Source: an uncultured Eubacteriales bacterium (GTDB taxonomy: Bacteria > Bacillota > Clostridia > Christensenellales > Borkfalkiaceae). Taken from it: 44,874 nucleotides of DNA. The position numbers and the translations under genes were made by a program. The notes under the pieces were generated by a model. It searched no databases, was not told where the DNA came from, and saw nothing but the letters and a program-made list of their open reading frames with translations. The stretch covers positions 1 to 44,874 of the forward strand of contig UQPN01000019.1 of NCBI GenBank assembly GCA_900542935.1, in the 5' to 3' direction. Shown piece after piece: positions 7,784 through 15,155 of the stretch. How positions within the stretch are numbered: the stretch's first letter is position 1; each line of letters opens with the position of its first letter.

Positions 7784-7816
7784 AGACAAGCAAGGCACGG
7801 GAGGGAAAAGTAAAAA

Positions 7817-8863
7817 ATGTCGCTATCTCAATTTTTCGCGCAACTTTCGTCCGTTCCCGCGCTGTGGGTAACTTCGGTATTAACGCTCGGCGTGATTTTT
7901 GTGAACGGCTGGACGGACGCGCCGAACGCCATCGCCACCTGCGTGGTAACGCGCGCCATGCGCCCCCGTTCCGCCATACTGATGGCGGCGCTTTGCAATT
8001 TTGCGGGCGTGCTGTTTATGACGATGATATCTCCGCGCGTAGCCGAAACGATTTTTCATATGGTGGATTTCGGCTCGGACGCGCGCGCGGCGCAGATCGC
8101 GCTTTCGGCGGCGATGCTTTCCATCGTGGCGTGGGCGGTGTTCGCGTGGGCGTTCGGCATCCCCACCAGCGAATCGCACGCGCTGATTGCGGGGCTTACC
8201 GGTTCGGCGATCGCGATGCACGGCAACCTCGGCGGCGTAAACGGCGCGGAATGGGCAAAAGTCATTTACGGGCTTGCGTTCTCGGTGATACTCGGTTTCG
8301 CGCTGGGCTTTTTCTTTACGAAAGCGTTGCAGAAAATTTGTAAAAACGCGGATTATCGCCGCGCCAACGCGTTCTTCGATAAGGGACAGGTAGCCGCCGC
8401 GGCGGGCACGGCATTTATGCACGGCGCGCAGGACGGGCAGAAGTTTATGGGCGTATTCCTCCTCGGCATCGCGCTGTGCGGCGGAGATACGCGGGCGGCG
8501 GCGACGGAAATTCCGCTGTGGCTTATGATTTTATGTTCGGCGGTGATGGGGCTGGGCACGTCGATCGGCGGAATGAAAATCATCAAAGCGGTGGGCATGG
8601 ACATGGTGAAAATAGAAAAATATCAGGGATTCGCCGCGGATATTTCGGCGACGGCGGGGCTGCTTGCGTGTTCGCTGCTGGGCATGCCGGTATCCACCAC
8701 GCACGCGAAAACCACGGCGATTATGGGCGCGGGCGCGGCGAAGCGCAGAAAATCGGTGAATTTTTCCGTGGCGAAAGAAATGCTGCTTACCTGGGTGCTT
8801 ACTTTTCCGGGCTGCGGCGCGATAGGGTACCTCGTAACCAAACTGTTCGTGCGCGTGTTTTAG
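7817..8863 (+). CDS. pit: PiT-family inorganic phosphate transporter
   Basis: The 348-residue integral membrane protein is a low-affinity, cation-coupled phosphate permease. It has the inverted-repeat PiT design: the first signature FVNGWTDAPNAIAT (around residues 29-42) and the second GMPVSTTHAKTTAIMG (around 293-308), with hydrophobic helices between. The usual GANDVANA is replaced by GWTDAPNA, a variant seen in bacterial PiT proteins. The ATG follows GGGAGGG. A DUF47 protein gene lies 73 bp downstream, the usual partner of bacterial PiT. The ion coupled to transport cannot be told from sequence. Confidence 0.93.
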   Translation: MSLSQFFAQLSSVPALWVTSVLTLGVIFVNGWTDAPNAIATCVVTRAMRPRSAILMAALCNFAGVLFMTMISPRVAETIFHMVDFGSDARAAQIALSAAMLSIVAWAVFAWAFGIPTSESHALIAGLTGSAIAMHGNLGGVNGAEWAKVIYGLAFSVILGFALGFFFTKALQKICKNADYRRANAFFDKGQVAAAAGTAFMHGAQDGQKFMGVFLLGIALCGGDTRAAATEIPLWLMILCSAVMGLGTSIGGMKIIKAVGMDMVKIEKYQGFAADISATAGLLACSLLGMPVSTTHAKTTAIMGAGAAKRRKSVNFSVAKEMLLTWVLTFPGCGAIGYLVTKLFVRVF

Positions 8864-8936
8864 CCGCTCGCACGCGTTTTCAACAATCTGCGGAGAAAAA
8901 GCATACGATAAGGAAGGACAAAAAAGGGAAAAAACA

Positions 8937-9560
8937 ATGAAATCAAAGAAAAAGTTCGATTATTTCGCTTCGCTGTGCCGCATGGCGGAATTTGCCGCCG
9001 AAGAAGCGCGGCTTCTGGGAAGGTTCGCGAAAAATTTCGCGTACGAAAAAACGGCGGAATTGCGCGCCGCCACGCATGCGACGGAACGGCGGTGCGACGA
9101 GGAAAAACACGCGTTTTCCGCGGCGCTGCTGCGCGAATTTCTGCCACCCGTCGATCGGGAAGATTTGCTTACGCTCGCCCGCGCGGCGGACGATCTGGCG
9201 GACGACGTGGACGGCGTGGCGGCGTTTTTATATATGGCGGACATCAAAGCGCTGCGCGCCGACGCGGCGGATTTTACCGATCTGATTTCGGAAGCGTGCG
9301 AAAAAGCGGCGGAGATGCTGAACGAGTTGAAAAACCTGAACAAACCTGCACGGCTGAACGAACTGATTGCGGAAGTGAACGAAATAGAAAAGCGCGGCGA
9401 CGTGCTGTACGAACGGGCGGTGCGCGCGCTGTCCGTGGAAAGCCGTTCCACGCGCGAAGTGATCGAGTGGCGGGATATTTACAAAAAATTCGAACGCTGC
9501 TTCAACGCGGCGGAAGCGCTGGCGGACGCGGCGGAAACGGCGGTTCTGAAAAATTCGTAA
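8937..9560 (+). CDS. DUF47/PhoU-like Pit accessory protein
   Basis: The 207-residue all-helical protein belongs to the DUF47 family, related in fold to PhoU. Visible family features are the acidic ADDLADDVDGVAAFLY stretch (around residues 83-98) and NEIEKRGDVLYERAV in the second half, equivalent to PhoU metal-binding helices. Genes of this family sit beside pit in many bacteria and are thought to control the permease. The ATG is preceded by AAGGGA at 7-bp spacing. A terminator follows about 110 bp downstream. Confidence 0.9.
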   Translation: MKSKKKFDYFASLCRMAEFAAEEARLLGRFAKNFAYEKTAELRAATHATERRCDEEKHAFSAALLREFLPPVDREDLLTLARAADDLADDVDGVAAFLYMADIKALRADAADFTDLISEACEKAAEMLNELKNLNKPARLNELIAEVNEIEKRGDVLYERAVRALSVESRSTREVIEWRDIYKKFERCFNAAEALADAAETAVLKNS

Positions 9561-9630
9561 AACCGCCGGCGGAAAATTAAAAACAACGCCGCTGCAAACG
9601 TGCGGCGGGCGGCATAACCGCGGCGAACAG

Positions 9631-9654
9631 GCGGCGAAGCGGCGAAGCGGCGAA
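9631..9654. repeat. Three tandem copies of an 8-bp repeat
   Basis: GCGGCGAA occurs three times in a row, with a related CGCGGCGAAC just upstream at about 9619. It lies between the DUF47 stop codon and its terminator. Probably a slippage product; no function is evident. Confidence 0.8.
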
Positions 9655-9669
9655 AAATTCGATGACATG

Positions 9670-9698
9670 AAAAAAAAGGGAGATTCTCCCTTTTTTTT
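9670..9698 (+). terminator. Symmetrical intrinsic terminator
   Basis: Eight A residues, GGGA-GATTC-TCCC and eight T residues (9691-9698). The A/T flanks extend the stem, so it could work in both directions. It ends the pit-DUF47 unit and insulates the LysR gene. Confidence 0.88.
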
Positions 9699-9740
9699 CT
9701 GCTTTTTACACAAACCCCTGAAAAGTCTGCGCGCCGATTC

Positions 9741-9769
9741 TTGACAAATCGCCGAAAATGCTGTAAAAT
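9741..9769 (+). promoter_or_regulatory. Promoter of the LysR-family gene
   Basis: A consensus TTGACA (9741-9746), a 17-bp spacer and TAAAAT (9764-9769). The expected transcript starts near 9776, which rules out the in-frame ATG at 9775 as the practical start and supports the one at 9823. Confidence 0.85.
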
Positions 9770-9822
9770 AATACATGAATATATACAAACGGCGGAAAAG
9801 CAACGGCGAGGAGATACGGAAG

Positions 9823-10749
9823 ATGAACATCGTGTATTTGAAATATGCGGCGGCTGTGGCAAAAGCGGGGTCGCTTTCCAAGGCGGCGGAAGAACTTGCC
9901 GTGGCGCAGCCTAACTTGTCGCGCGCCATAAAAGAGCTGGAAAAAGAGCTGGACATCACCATTTTCGACCGCAAGCCCAAAGGCATTGTTTTAACGCCGG
10001 ACGGCGAACGATTGTTAAGCCGCGGCAGACTGATTATCCGGGACATCGAAAAGCTGGAAACGGAATTTAAAAACAAAGGCGGCGAAAAAGCCGTGTTTTC
10101 CCTTTCCGCCGCCCGCGCCGATTATATTGCCGAAGCATTCGCGCGGTTTTCCCGCTCGCTTACGAGGGCGGCGCGCTGCGAAGCGTATTATAAAGAAACC
10201 AACGCGCTGCGCACGCTTTCCAACGTGCTGGAAAAGGAGTATCGGCTGGGTATTATCCGCTATGCCGCTTCGTACGATAAAGAGGCGAAAGAAATGCTGG
10301 AAAGCAAAAATCTTACGTGCGAACTGATTGCGGAATTCCGCGCGCGGATTACGATAAGCAAAACTTCTCCGCTCGCTTTGTCCGACGAAATCAAAGAGTC
10401 CGATCTCGCCAACTATACGGAGGTTGCATACGGCGATCCGTACGTGCCTTCGGTATCTTTAACCGAAATCAAAAAAGAGGAACTGCCGGAGGGCGCGGAA
10501 CGCAGAATTTTCGTTTTCGAACGCGCGGGCGCTTTGCGGCTGGTTGCCGAAAACGAGGAAGCGTATATGTTCGCTTCGCCGCTTTCGGAAGCCACGCTTT
10601 TCCGTTACGATCTGGTGCAACGCGTATGCAAAAGTCCGAAGAAAATCTATCGCGACGTTCTCGTCTATCCGAAAAACTACGCGCTTACCGCGCAGGATAA
10701 GGCGTTCGTAACCTGCCTCTGCGAAGAAAAACGCAAACTGTTCCGCTGA
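9823..10749 (+). CDS. LysR-type transcriptional regulator
   Basis: The 308-residue protein has the usual LysR length. The N-terminal winged helix-turn-helix (residues 1-60) reads typically: GSLSKAAEELAVAQPNLSRA, then ELEKELDITIFDR and LTPDGERLL. The remainder is a substrate-binding-protein-like effector domain with no recognisable ligand signature. The start at 9823 is chosen because GAGGAG lies 9 bp upstream and the longer frame starts within the promoter's predicted +1. No divergently transcribed target gene is adjacent: the upstream gene is read in the same direction and ends at a terminator. Targets may be the following kinase gene or genes elsewhere. Confidence 0.92.
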   Translation: MNIVYLKYAAAVAKAGSLSKAAEELAVAQPNLSRAIKELEKELDITIFDRKPKGIVLTPDGERLLSRGRLIIRDIEKLETEFKNKGGEKAVFSLSAARADYIAEAFARFSRSLTRAARCEAYYKETNALRTLSNVLEKEYRLGIIRYAASYDKEAKEMLESKNLTCELIAEFRARITISKTSPLALSDEIKESDLANYTEVAYGDPYVPSVSLTEIKKEELPEGAERRIFVFERAGALRLVAENEEAYMFASPLSEATLFRYDLVQRVCKSPKKIYRDVLVYPKNYALTAQDKAFVTCLCEEKRKLFR

Positions 10750-10773
10750 TTCTTTGCGCCCGCGGCGTAAAAA

Positions 10774-10795
10774 GCCATATCATAAACGATATGGC
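10774..10795. repeat. 8-bp inverted repeat between LysR gene and kinase gene
   Basis: GCCATATC (10774-10781), a 6-bp loop and GATATGGC (10788-10795). Five A residues precede it and no T-run follows, so on the + strand it is a poor terminator. It lies about 20 bp upstream of the next -35 box and could be an operator or a minus-strand terminator. Its position suits a LysR-type binding site only loosely. Confidence 0.5.
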
Positions 10796-10813
10796 GATAT
10801 AAAAAACGGATAT

Positions 10814-10842
10814 TTGCATTTTTTATTCAGCTGTGATATAAT
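10814..10842 (+). promoter_or_regulatory. Strong promoter of the APH-like kinase gene
   Basis: TTGCAT (10814-10819), a 17-bp spacer and consensus TATAAT (10837-10842). It is followed by AAGGAGG (10851-10857). It shows that the kinase frame starts downstream at 10868 and not at the in-frame ATG at 10754. Confidence 0.85.
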
Positions 10843-10867
10843 AAATTTGAAAGGAGGCCTCCCCCGG

Positions 10868-11620
10868 ATGAATCTTGACAGAGTGATTGCCGTGCGCACG
10901 CAGAAAACGGTGTATAAAGACGGCGAAGAAAGCGTGAAAGTATTCGGCGGAGAGTATTCCGCGGCGGACGTTTTAAGCGAGGCGCTCTGCCTTGCGCGCG
11001 CGGCGGAAGCGGGAATCCGCGTGCCAGAAGTTCGTGCGGCGGAAAAGACGGACGGCAGATGGGCGATCGTAACGGAATACATTGACGGGCAGACGGCGGA
11101 CGCTTTGATGAAAGCGCACCCGGAAAAGCGGAAAGAATACCTCGGAATGCTTGTCCGTCTGCAGATTTCCGTGCATGAAAAAGCGTGCGGGCTTTTGCCT
11201 CGGCTTACGGATAAAATCGGGCGGGGAATTGCGCTTGCAAAAAGTTACGGGGCGGACGGGGCAGCGCTCAACGCGCTTGTAAGTACGTTGCCGGAAAAAA
11301 ATTGTTTCTGCCACGGCGATTTCAATCCCACCAACGCGGTGTTTACGGAAGAGGGAGAGGAATATCTGCTTGATTTTTCGCACGCGGCGGCGGGCGATCC
11401 GCTTACGGACGCGGCGATTACGTATCTTTACTTTTATTTGCGCGAAGGCGAGCGGGCGGCGGAAGAATATCTCGGAATTTTTCTTGCGGAAAGCGGCGCG
11501 GGCGAAGCGGAAGCCAAAAAGCGACTGCCGCTTGCGGCGGCGGTGTGGCTGCTCCGCGCCAACGAAGAGGAAAAAGAAAAGCTGCTGCCGTTTTTGAAAA
11601 ACGCGGCGGAAACGGCGTAA
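10868..11620 (+). CDS. APH/choline-kinase-fold phosphotransferase, substrate unknown
   Basis: The 250-residue product shows the kinase core of the aminoglycoside-phosphotransferase family: a catalytic loop HGDFNPTN with H149, D151 and N156, then LLDFSHAA with the metal-binding D169, followed by GDPLTDAAITYLYFY. The N-lobe includes the PEVRAAEKTDGRWAIVTEYIDG stretch in two parts, typical of the fold. Homologous small kinases phosphorylate sugars, amino-sugars, choline or antibiotics; nothing here fixes the substrate, and a resistance role should not be assumed. The start follows AAGGAGG with 10-bp spacing and a perfect -10 box. It appears monocistronic; the next gene starts 151 bp on. Confidence 0.85.
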   Translation: MNLDRVIAVRTQKTVYKDGEESVKVFGGEYSAADVLSEALCLARAAEAGIRVPEVRAAEKTDGRWAIVTEYIDGQTADALMKAHPEKRKEYLGMLVRLQISVHEKACGLLPRLTDKIGRGIALAKSYGADGAALNALVSTLPEKNCFCHGDFNPTNAVFTEEGEEYLLDFSHAAAGDPLTDAAITYLYFYLREGERAAEEYLGIFLAESGAGEAEAKKRLPLAAAVWLLRANEEEKEKLLPFLKNAAETA

Positions 11621-11662
11621 ACGGGCGGTAACGCAGAGGCTGTAAAAAAGTAAAATCACGTT

Positions 11663-11691
11663 TTGCGGGGTTTGCGGGAACGTCGTAAAAC
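11663..11691 (+). promoter_or_regulatory. Possible promoter of the hydrogenase locus
   Basis: TTGCGG (11663-11668), a 17-bp spacer and TAAAAC (11686-11691). The match is moderate, but it is the best candidate in the 151-bp gap before the first ferredoxin gene. Confidence 0.35.
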
Positions 11692-11771
11692 GGAAAAATT
11701 TAAAACGGACGAAGGGGCGCGGAAGTATCGTTCGTTAAAAAAATACGGCGCCCGGAACGGAGGAAAAAGAT

Positions 11772-12014
11772 ATGACAAAATTAACGGTTTGCATCGGCAG
11801 TTCGTGCCATCTGAAAGGTTCTCGTCAGGTAGTGGAAATTTTTCAGGACCAGATAGAAAAGCACGGCGCGAAAGACAAAATCGAACTCAACGGCACGTTC
11901 TGCATGGGCAAATGCCGCGAGGGCGTGTGCGTTTCTCTGAACGACGAATTCTATTCGGTTTCGCCCGAAACGGCACGGGAGTTTTTCGAAACGAAGGTGC
12001 TTGCGGGGCTGTAA
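11772..12014 (+). CDS. Thioredoxin-fold [2Fe-2S] ferredoxin, first of a tandem pair
   Basis: The 80-residue protein carries C7, C12, C44 and C48 in the CxxxxC...CxxxC pattern of thioredoxin-like [2Fe-2S] proteins (NuoE C-terminal domain type), plus C53. The start TVCIGSSCHLKGS is shared with the next gene. It probably passes electrons to or from the hydrogenases downstream. The ATG follows GGAGG at 8-bp spacing. It is 2 bp from the next gene, and the set 11772-16586 is closely packed on one strand, as an operon. Such small ferredoxins next to PAS-type hydrogenase genes are known from clostridial hydrogenase loci. Confidence 0.88.
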   Translation: MTKLTVCIGSSCHLKGSRQVVEIFQDQIEKHGAKDKIELNGTFCMGKCREGVCVSLNDEFYSVSPETAREFFETKVLAGL

Positions 12015-12016
12015 TC

Positions 12017-12283
12017 ATGGTGAAAGTGCAAATCTGCGTGGGCAGCTCGTGCCATCTGAAAGGTTCCGAACGCGTGGTGGAATTGTTGCAGAAATATGCG
12101 GCGGAACGCGGAATAGAGGACAAGTTGTTGTTGACGGGCAGTTTCTGCACGGGCAGGTGCAACCGTCAGGGCGTTACGGTAATCGTAAACGACGAGGCGA
12201 TAACGGGCGTAACGGAAGAAAATTTTGCAACGTTTCTTTCCGAAAAACTCGAACCCGCGCTGAAAGCGGACGGAGGAATATAA
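12017..12283 (+). CDS. Thioredoxin-fold [2Fe-2S] ferredoxin, second of a tandem pair
   Basis: The 88-residue protein again has C7, C12, C44 and C48 and the shared GSSCHLKGS motif, so it is a duplicate of the preceding gene that has diverged. The true start is the ATG at 12017; the frame stays open upstream to 11663, but that part overlaps the first ferredoxin gene in another frame and reads as non-protein. It ends 1 bp before the sensory hydrogenase start, which implies coupled translation. Confidence 0.87.
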   Translation: MVKVQICVGSSCHLKGSERVVELLQKYAAERGIEDKLLLTGSFCTGRCNRQGVTVIVNDEAITGVTEENFATFLSEKLEPALKADGGI

Positions 12284-12284
12284 C

Positions 12285-13955
12285 ATGGACTTTCTTACGC
12301 TGAAAAAATCCAACTGCAAAAATTGCTATAAATGTATCCGCCACTGCCCCGTGAAGTCTATCCGTTTTTCGGGCAATCAGGCGCATATCATCGGCAACGA
12401 GTGTATTCTTTGCGGACAGTGTTTCGTGGTGTGCCCGCAGAACGCGAAAGAAATTTCCAGCGAAACCGAAAAGGTGAAAGTGCTTTTATCGTCGGGCGAA
12501 AAAGTCATCGCTTCGCTGGCGCCGTCGTTTATCGCAAATTACGAGGGCGCGGGCATCGGCGGCATGCGCACGGCGCTGAAAAAGCTCGGCTTTTACGACG
12601 CGGAAGAAACGGCGATCGGCGCCACGATCGTTAAAACGGAATACGAAAACATGCTCGCCGAAAAAACGCGGGACATAGTGATTTCTTCCTGCTGCCATTC
12701 CGTAAACCTGCTCATTCAGAAATATTTCCCGAAAGAGCTGCCGTATCTCGCAAACGTTCTTTCGCCCATGCAGGCGCACGCCAAAGACATAAAGAGCCGA
12801 ATTCCCGGCGCGAAAGTGGTGTTTATCGGTCCGTGCGTAGCCAAAAAGGACGAGGCGGCGTATTACGAGGGCATTGTGGACGCGGTGCTCACCTACGAAG
12901 ATCTTGCCAACTGGTTGCAGGCGGAAAACGTGGAAATCGTTGCCGAACCGGACGAAACGAAGGAGAGCCGCGCGCGCTTCTTCCCCACCACGGGCGGTAT
13001 TTTAAAAACGATGAAGAAAGATCCCGAATATACCTATCTGTCGCTGGACGGCGTGGAAAACTGCATGGCGGCGCTTCGGGATATCGAAAACGGCAAAGTG
13101 CATAAATGCTTCATCGAAATGTCCGCCTGCGCGGGCAGCTGTATCGGCGGACCTGTCATGGAAAAATACCACCGCGCGCCCGTCAAAGATTATCTTGCCG
13201 TGGCGAGATACGCGGGCGAAGAAGATTTCCCCGTGGAACAGCCCGCGGAAAAGACGCTGGAAAAGAGTTTTACGGCAATCGAACGAAAGCTGGTGCCGCC
13301 TGCGGAATACGAAATCAAGGAAATTCTGAAGCGCATGGGCAAAACGCGCCCGGAGGACGAATTGAACTGCGGTTCGTGCGGGTACGATACCTGCCGCGAA
13401 AAGGCAATCGCCATTTTCCACGGCAAGGCGGAAATTTCCATGTGCCTGCCGTATCTGAAAGACAAGGCGGAAAGTTTTTCCGATTGCATGGTGAACAACA
13501 CGCCGAACGGCTTGATCGTGCTTAACGAAAATCTCGAAGTGCAGCAGATCAACGCGGCGGCGCGGCGCATCATGAACATCCGTTCCGCGTCCGACGTTCT
13601 GGGCGAGGGCGTGGTGCGTATTCTCGATACGAACATTTTCGATCGGGTGCTGAAATCGAAGCGCAGCGTGCGCAACGAAAGGACGTACCTTGCCGAATAC
13701 AAAAAGTACGTGGAACAAACGGTGGTGTACGATCCCACGTACCACCTGCTTGTGTGCATCATGCGCGATATCACCGATGAGGAAACCGAGCGGCAGAAAA
13801 AAGAAAGCATCTCCCGCCAGACGGTGGAAGTTGCCGATAAAGTGGTGGATAAACAGATGCGCATCGTGCAGGAAATCGCTTCGCTTCTCGGCGAAACGGC
13901 GGCGGAAACGAAAATCGCGCTCACCAAGCTGAAGGAGTCTATCAGCGATGAATGA
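12285..13955 (+). CDS. PAS-domain [FeFe] hydrogenase, sensory (HydS/HfsB-like) type
   Basis: The 556-residue protein combines two [4Fe-4S] ferredoxin motifs (C11/C14/C17/C21 and C40/C43/C46/C50), an H-cluster domain, an extra Fe-S motif CGSCGYDTC (C362, C365, C370) and a PAS domain (around 395-505) ending in a helical tail. H-cluster ligands are present: SSCCH (C136, C137), GPCVAKKDE (C184) and SACAGSC (C282, C286). The first loop has His where the catalytic TSCCP motif has Pro. The architecture matches group C [FeFe] hydrogenases, proposed to sense H2 or redox state and signal through a partner. A SpoIIE-type phosphatase gene overlaps it by 8 bp and a second hydrogenase follows. The layout resembles the hfs locus of Thermoanaerobacterium. 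Whether it turns over H2 quickly or only senses it cannot be told. Confidence 0.9.
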   Translation: MDFLTLKKSNCKNCYKCIRHCPVKSIRFSGNQAHIIGNECILCGQCFVVCPQNAKEISSETEKVKVLLSSGEKVIASLAPSFIANYEGAGIGGMRTALKKLGFYDAEETAIGATIVKTEYENMLAEKTRDIVISSCCHSVNLLIQKYFPKELPYLANVLSPMQAHAKDIKSRIPGAKVVFIGPCVAKKDEAAYYEGIVDAVLTYEDLANWLQAENVEIVAEPDETKESRARFFPTTGGILKTMKKDPEYTYLSLDGVENCMAALRDIENGKVHKCFIEMSACAGSCIGGPVMEKYHRAPVKDYLAVARYAGEEDFPVEQPAEKTLEKSFTAIERKLVPPAEYEIKEILKRMGKTRPEDELNCGSCGYDTCREKAIAIFHGKAEISMCLPYLKDKAESFSDCMVNNTPNGLIVLNENLEVQQINAAARRIMNIRSASDVLGEGVVRILDTNIFDRVLKSKRSVRNERTYLAEYKKYVEQTVVYDPTYHLLVCIMRDITDEETERQKKESISRQTVEVADKVVDKQMRIVQEIASLLGETAAETKIALTKLKESISDE

Positions 13956-15120
13956 TTTATGCGTAGACGTGGGATATAAAAGCGTGAATCACTTCGGCGA
14001 GCAGCTTTGCGGCGACCACGTAGACGTGGTGGAAGAGGGCGAAAATTCCTCGGTGGTGGTGCTTGCGGATGGGCTGGGCAGCGGCGTGAAAGCCAGCATT
14101 TTATCCACGCTCACCGCCAAAATCATCTCCACGATGATGGCGGAGGGACTTTCCGTGGAAGATTGCGTTTCCACCATCGCGGCAACGTTGCCCGTATGTT
14201 CGGTGCGCGGCGTGGCGTATTCCACGTTCACCATCGTGCATATCGTCAACGACGAAACGGCGCAGATCATCGAATTCGATAATCCGCAGGTGATTATGAT
14301 CCGCGACGGCGCCTTGTACGATTATCCCCGTCGCGAAACCAGCGTGGGCGGCAAAACCATCTATCAGTCGTCGGTTTCTCTGCGCGACGGCGACGTGTTC
14401 ATCGCGATGAGCGACGGCTGCCCGCACGCGGGGCTCGGCGAACGGTACAATTTCGGCTGGAAGCGCGAGGACATCGCCGATTTTATGGTGCCCCTCGTTA
14501 CCGTGGGGTATACGGCGAAAACGCTTTCTACCATTCTGGTGGACGAATGCAACCGTCTGTACGGCGGACAACCCGGCGACGACGCCACGGCGTGCGTCAT
14601 CCGCGTAAGAAAGCGCGAGCCGATGAACCTTCTGTTCGGTCCGCCGAGAAATCCCGACGACGCCGACAGAATGATGTCGCTGTTCTTTTCGAAAGAGGGC
14701 AAGCATATCGTATGCGGCGGCACTACGGCGTCCATCGCGGCGAAGTATCTCGGCAAGCCCGTGGTGGCAAGTTTAAACTTTGAAAAAAGCGACGTGCCGC
14801 CCATTGCCTCCATCGAAGGGGTAGACCTCGTTACCGAGGGGGTAATCACCGTGAACAAGGTGGTGGAATATGCCAAAGACGCATTGAAAGATAACGAGCT
14901 GTACGAAAAGTGGAGCTTCTCGCGCGACGGCGCTTCGCTGATAGCAAGGCTTCTGTTCGAAGAGGCGACGGACATCAATTTCTATGTGGGCAGGGCGGTG
15001 AACCCCGCGCATCAGAACCCCGATCTGCCGATCAATTTCAATATTAAAATGAATCTTGTATCCGAACTTTCGGAGTGCCTGAAAAAAATGGGCAAGCGGA
15101 TCAAGGTGAGTTATTTTTAA
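13948..15120 (+). CDS. SpoIIE/PP2C-family serine phosphatase with an extra C-terminal domain
   Basis: The 390-residue protein starts with a PP2C-fold phosphatase (about 1-225). Metal-binding aspartates are in LADGLGSG (D41), MSDGCPHAG (D156) and PGDDATACV (D211/D212). Residues about 226-390 form a further domain with IVCGGTTASIAAKYLGK, not part of the core PP2C fold. The start overlaps the PAS-hydrogenase stop by 8 bp. The likely role is to relay the hydrogenase/PAS signal by dephosphorylating a Ser/Thr-phosphorylated protein; no kinase or anti-sigma gene is seen nearby. The hydrogenase gene that follows starts 35 bp on. Confidence 0.88.
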   Translation: MNDLCVDVGYKSVNHFGEQLCGDHVDVVEEGENSSVVVLADGLGSGVKASILSTLTAKIISTMMAEGLSVEDCVSTIAATLPVCSVRGVAYSTFTIVHIVNDETAQIIEFDNPQVIMIRDGALYDYPRRETSVGGKTIYQSSVSLRDGDVFIAMSDGCPHAGLGERYNFGWKREDIADFMVPLVTVGYTAKTLSTILVDECNRLYGGQPGDDATACVIRVRKREPMNLLFGPPRNPDDADRMMSLFFSKEGKHIVCGGTTASIAAKYLGKPVVASLNFEKSDVPPIASIEGVDLVTEGVITVNKVVEYAKDALKDNELYEKWSFSRDGASLIARLLFEEATDINFYVGRAVNPAHQNPDLPINFNIKMNLVSELSECLKKMGKRIKVSYF

Positions 15121-15155
15121 AGCCAAAGACAACTAACATAAAGGAAGAAACCGTT

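Noticed and set aside
10754..10867. Longer start for the APH-like kinase
   Set aside because: The upstream ATG lies before the TATAAT box and the inverted repeat; the ATG at 10868 has AAGGAGG at proper distance.
10868..11620. Aminoglycoside resistance gene
   Set aside because: Only the general APH-fold motifs are seen; no similarity to a named resistance enzyme can be claimed.
11663..12016. Longer start for the second ferredoxin (206 codons)
   Set aside because: The extension overlaps the first ferredoxin gene out of frame and reads as a basic non-protein sequence.
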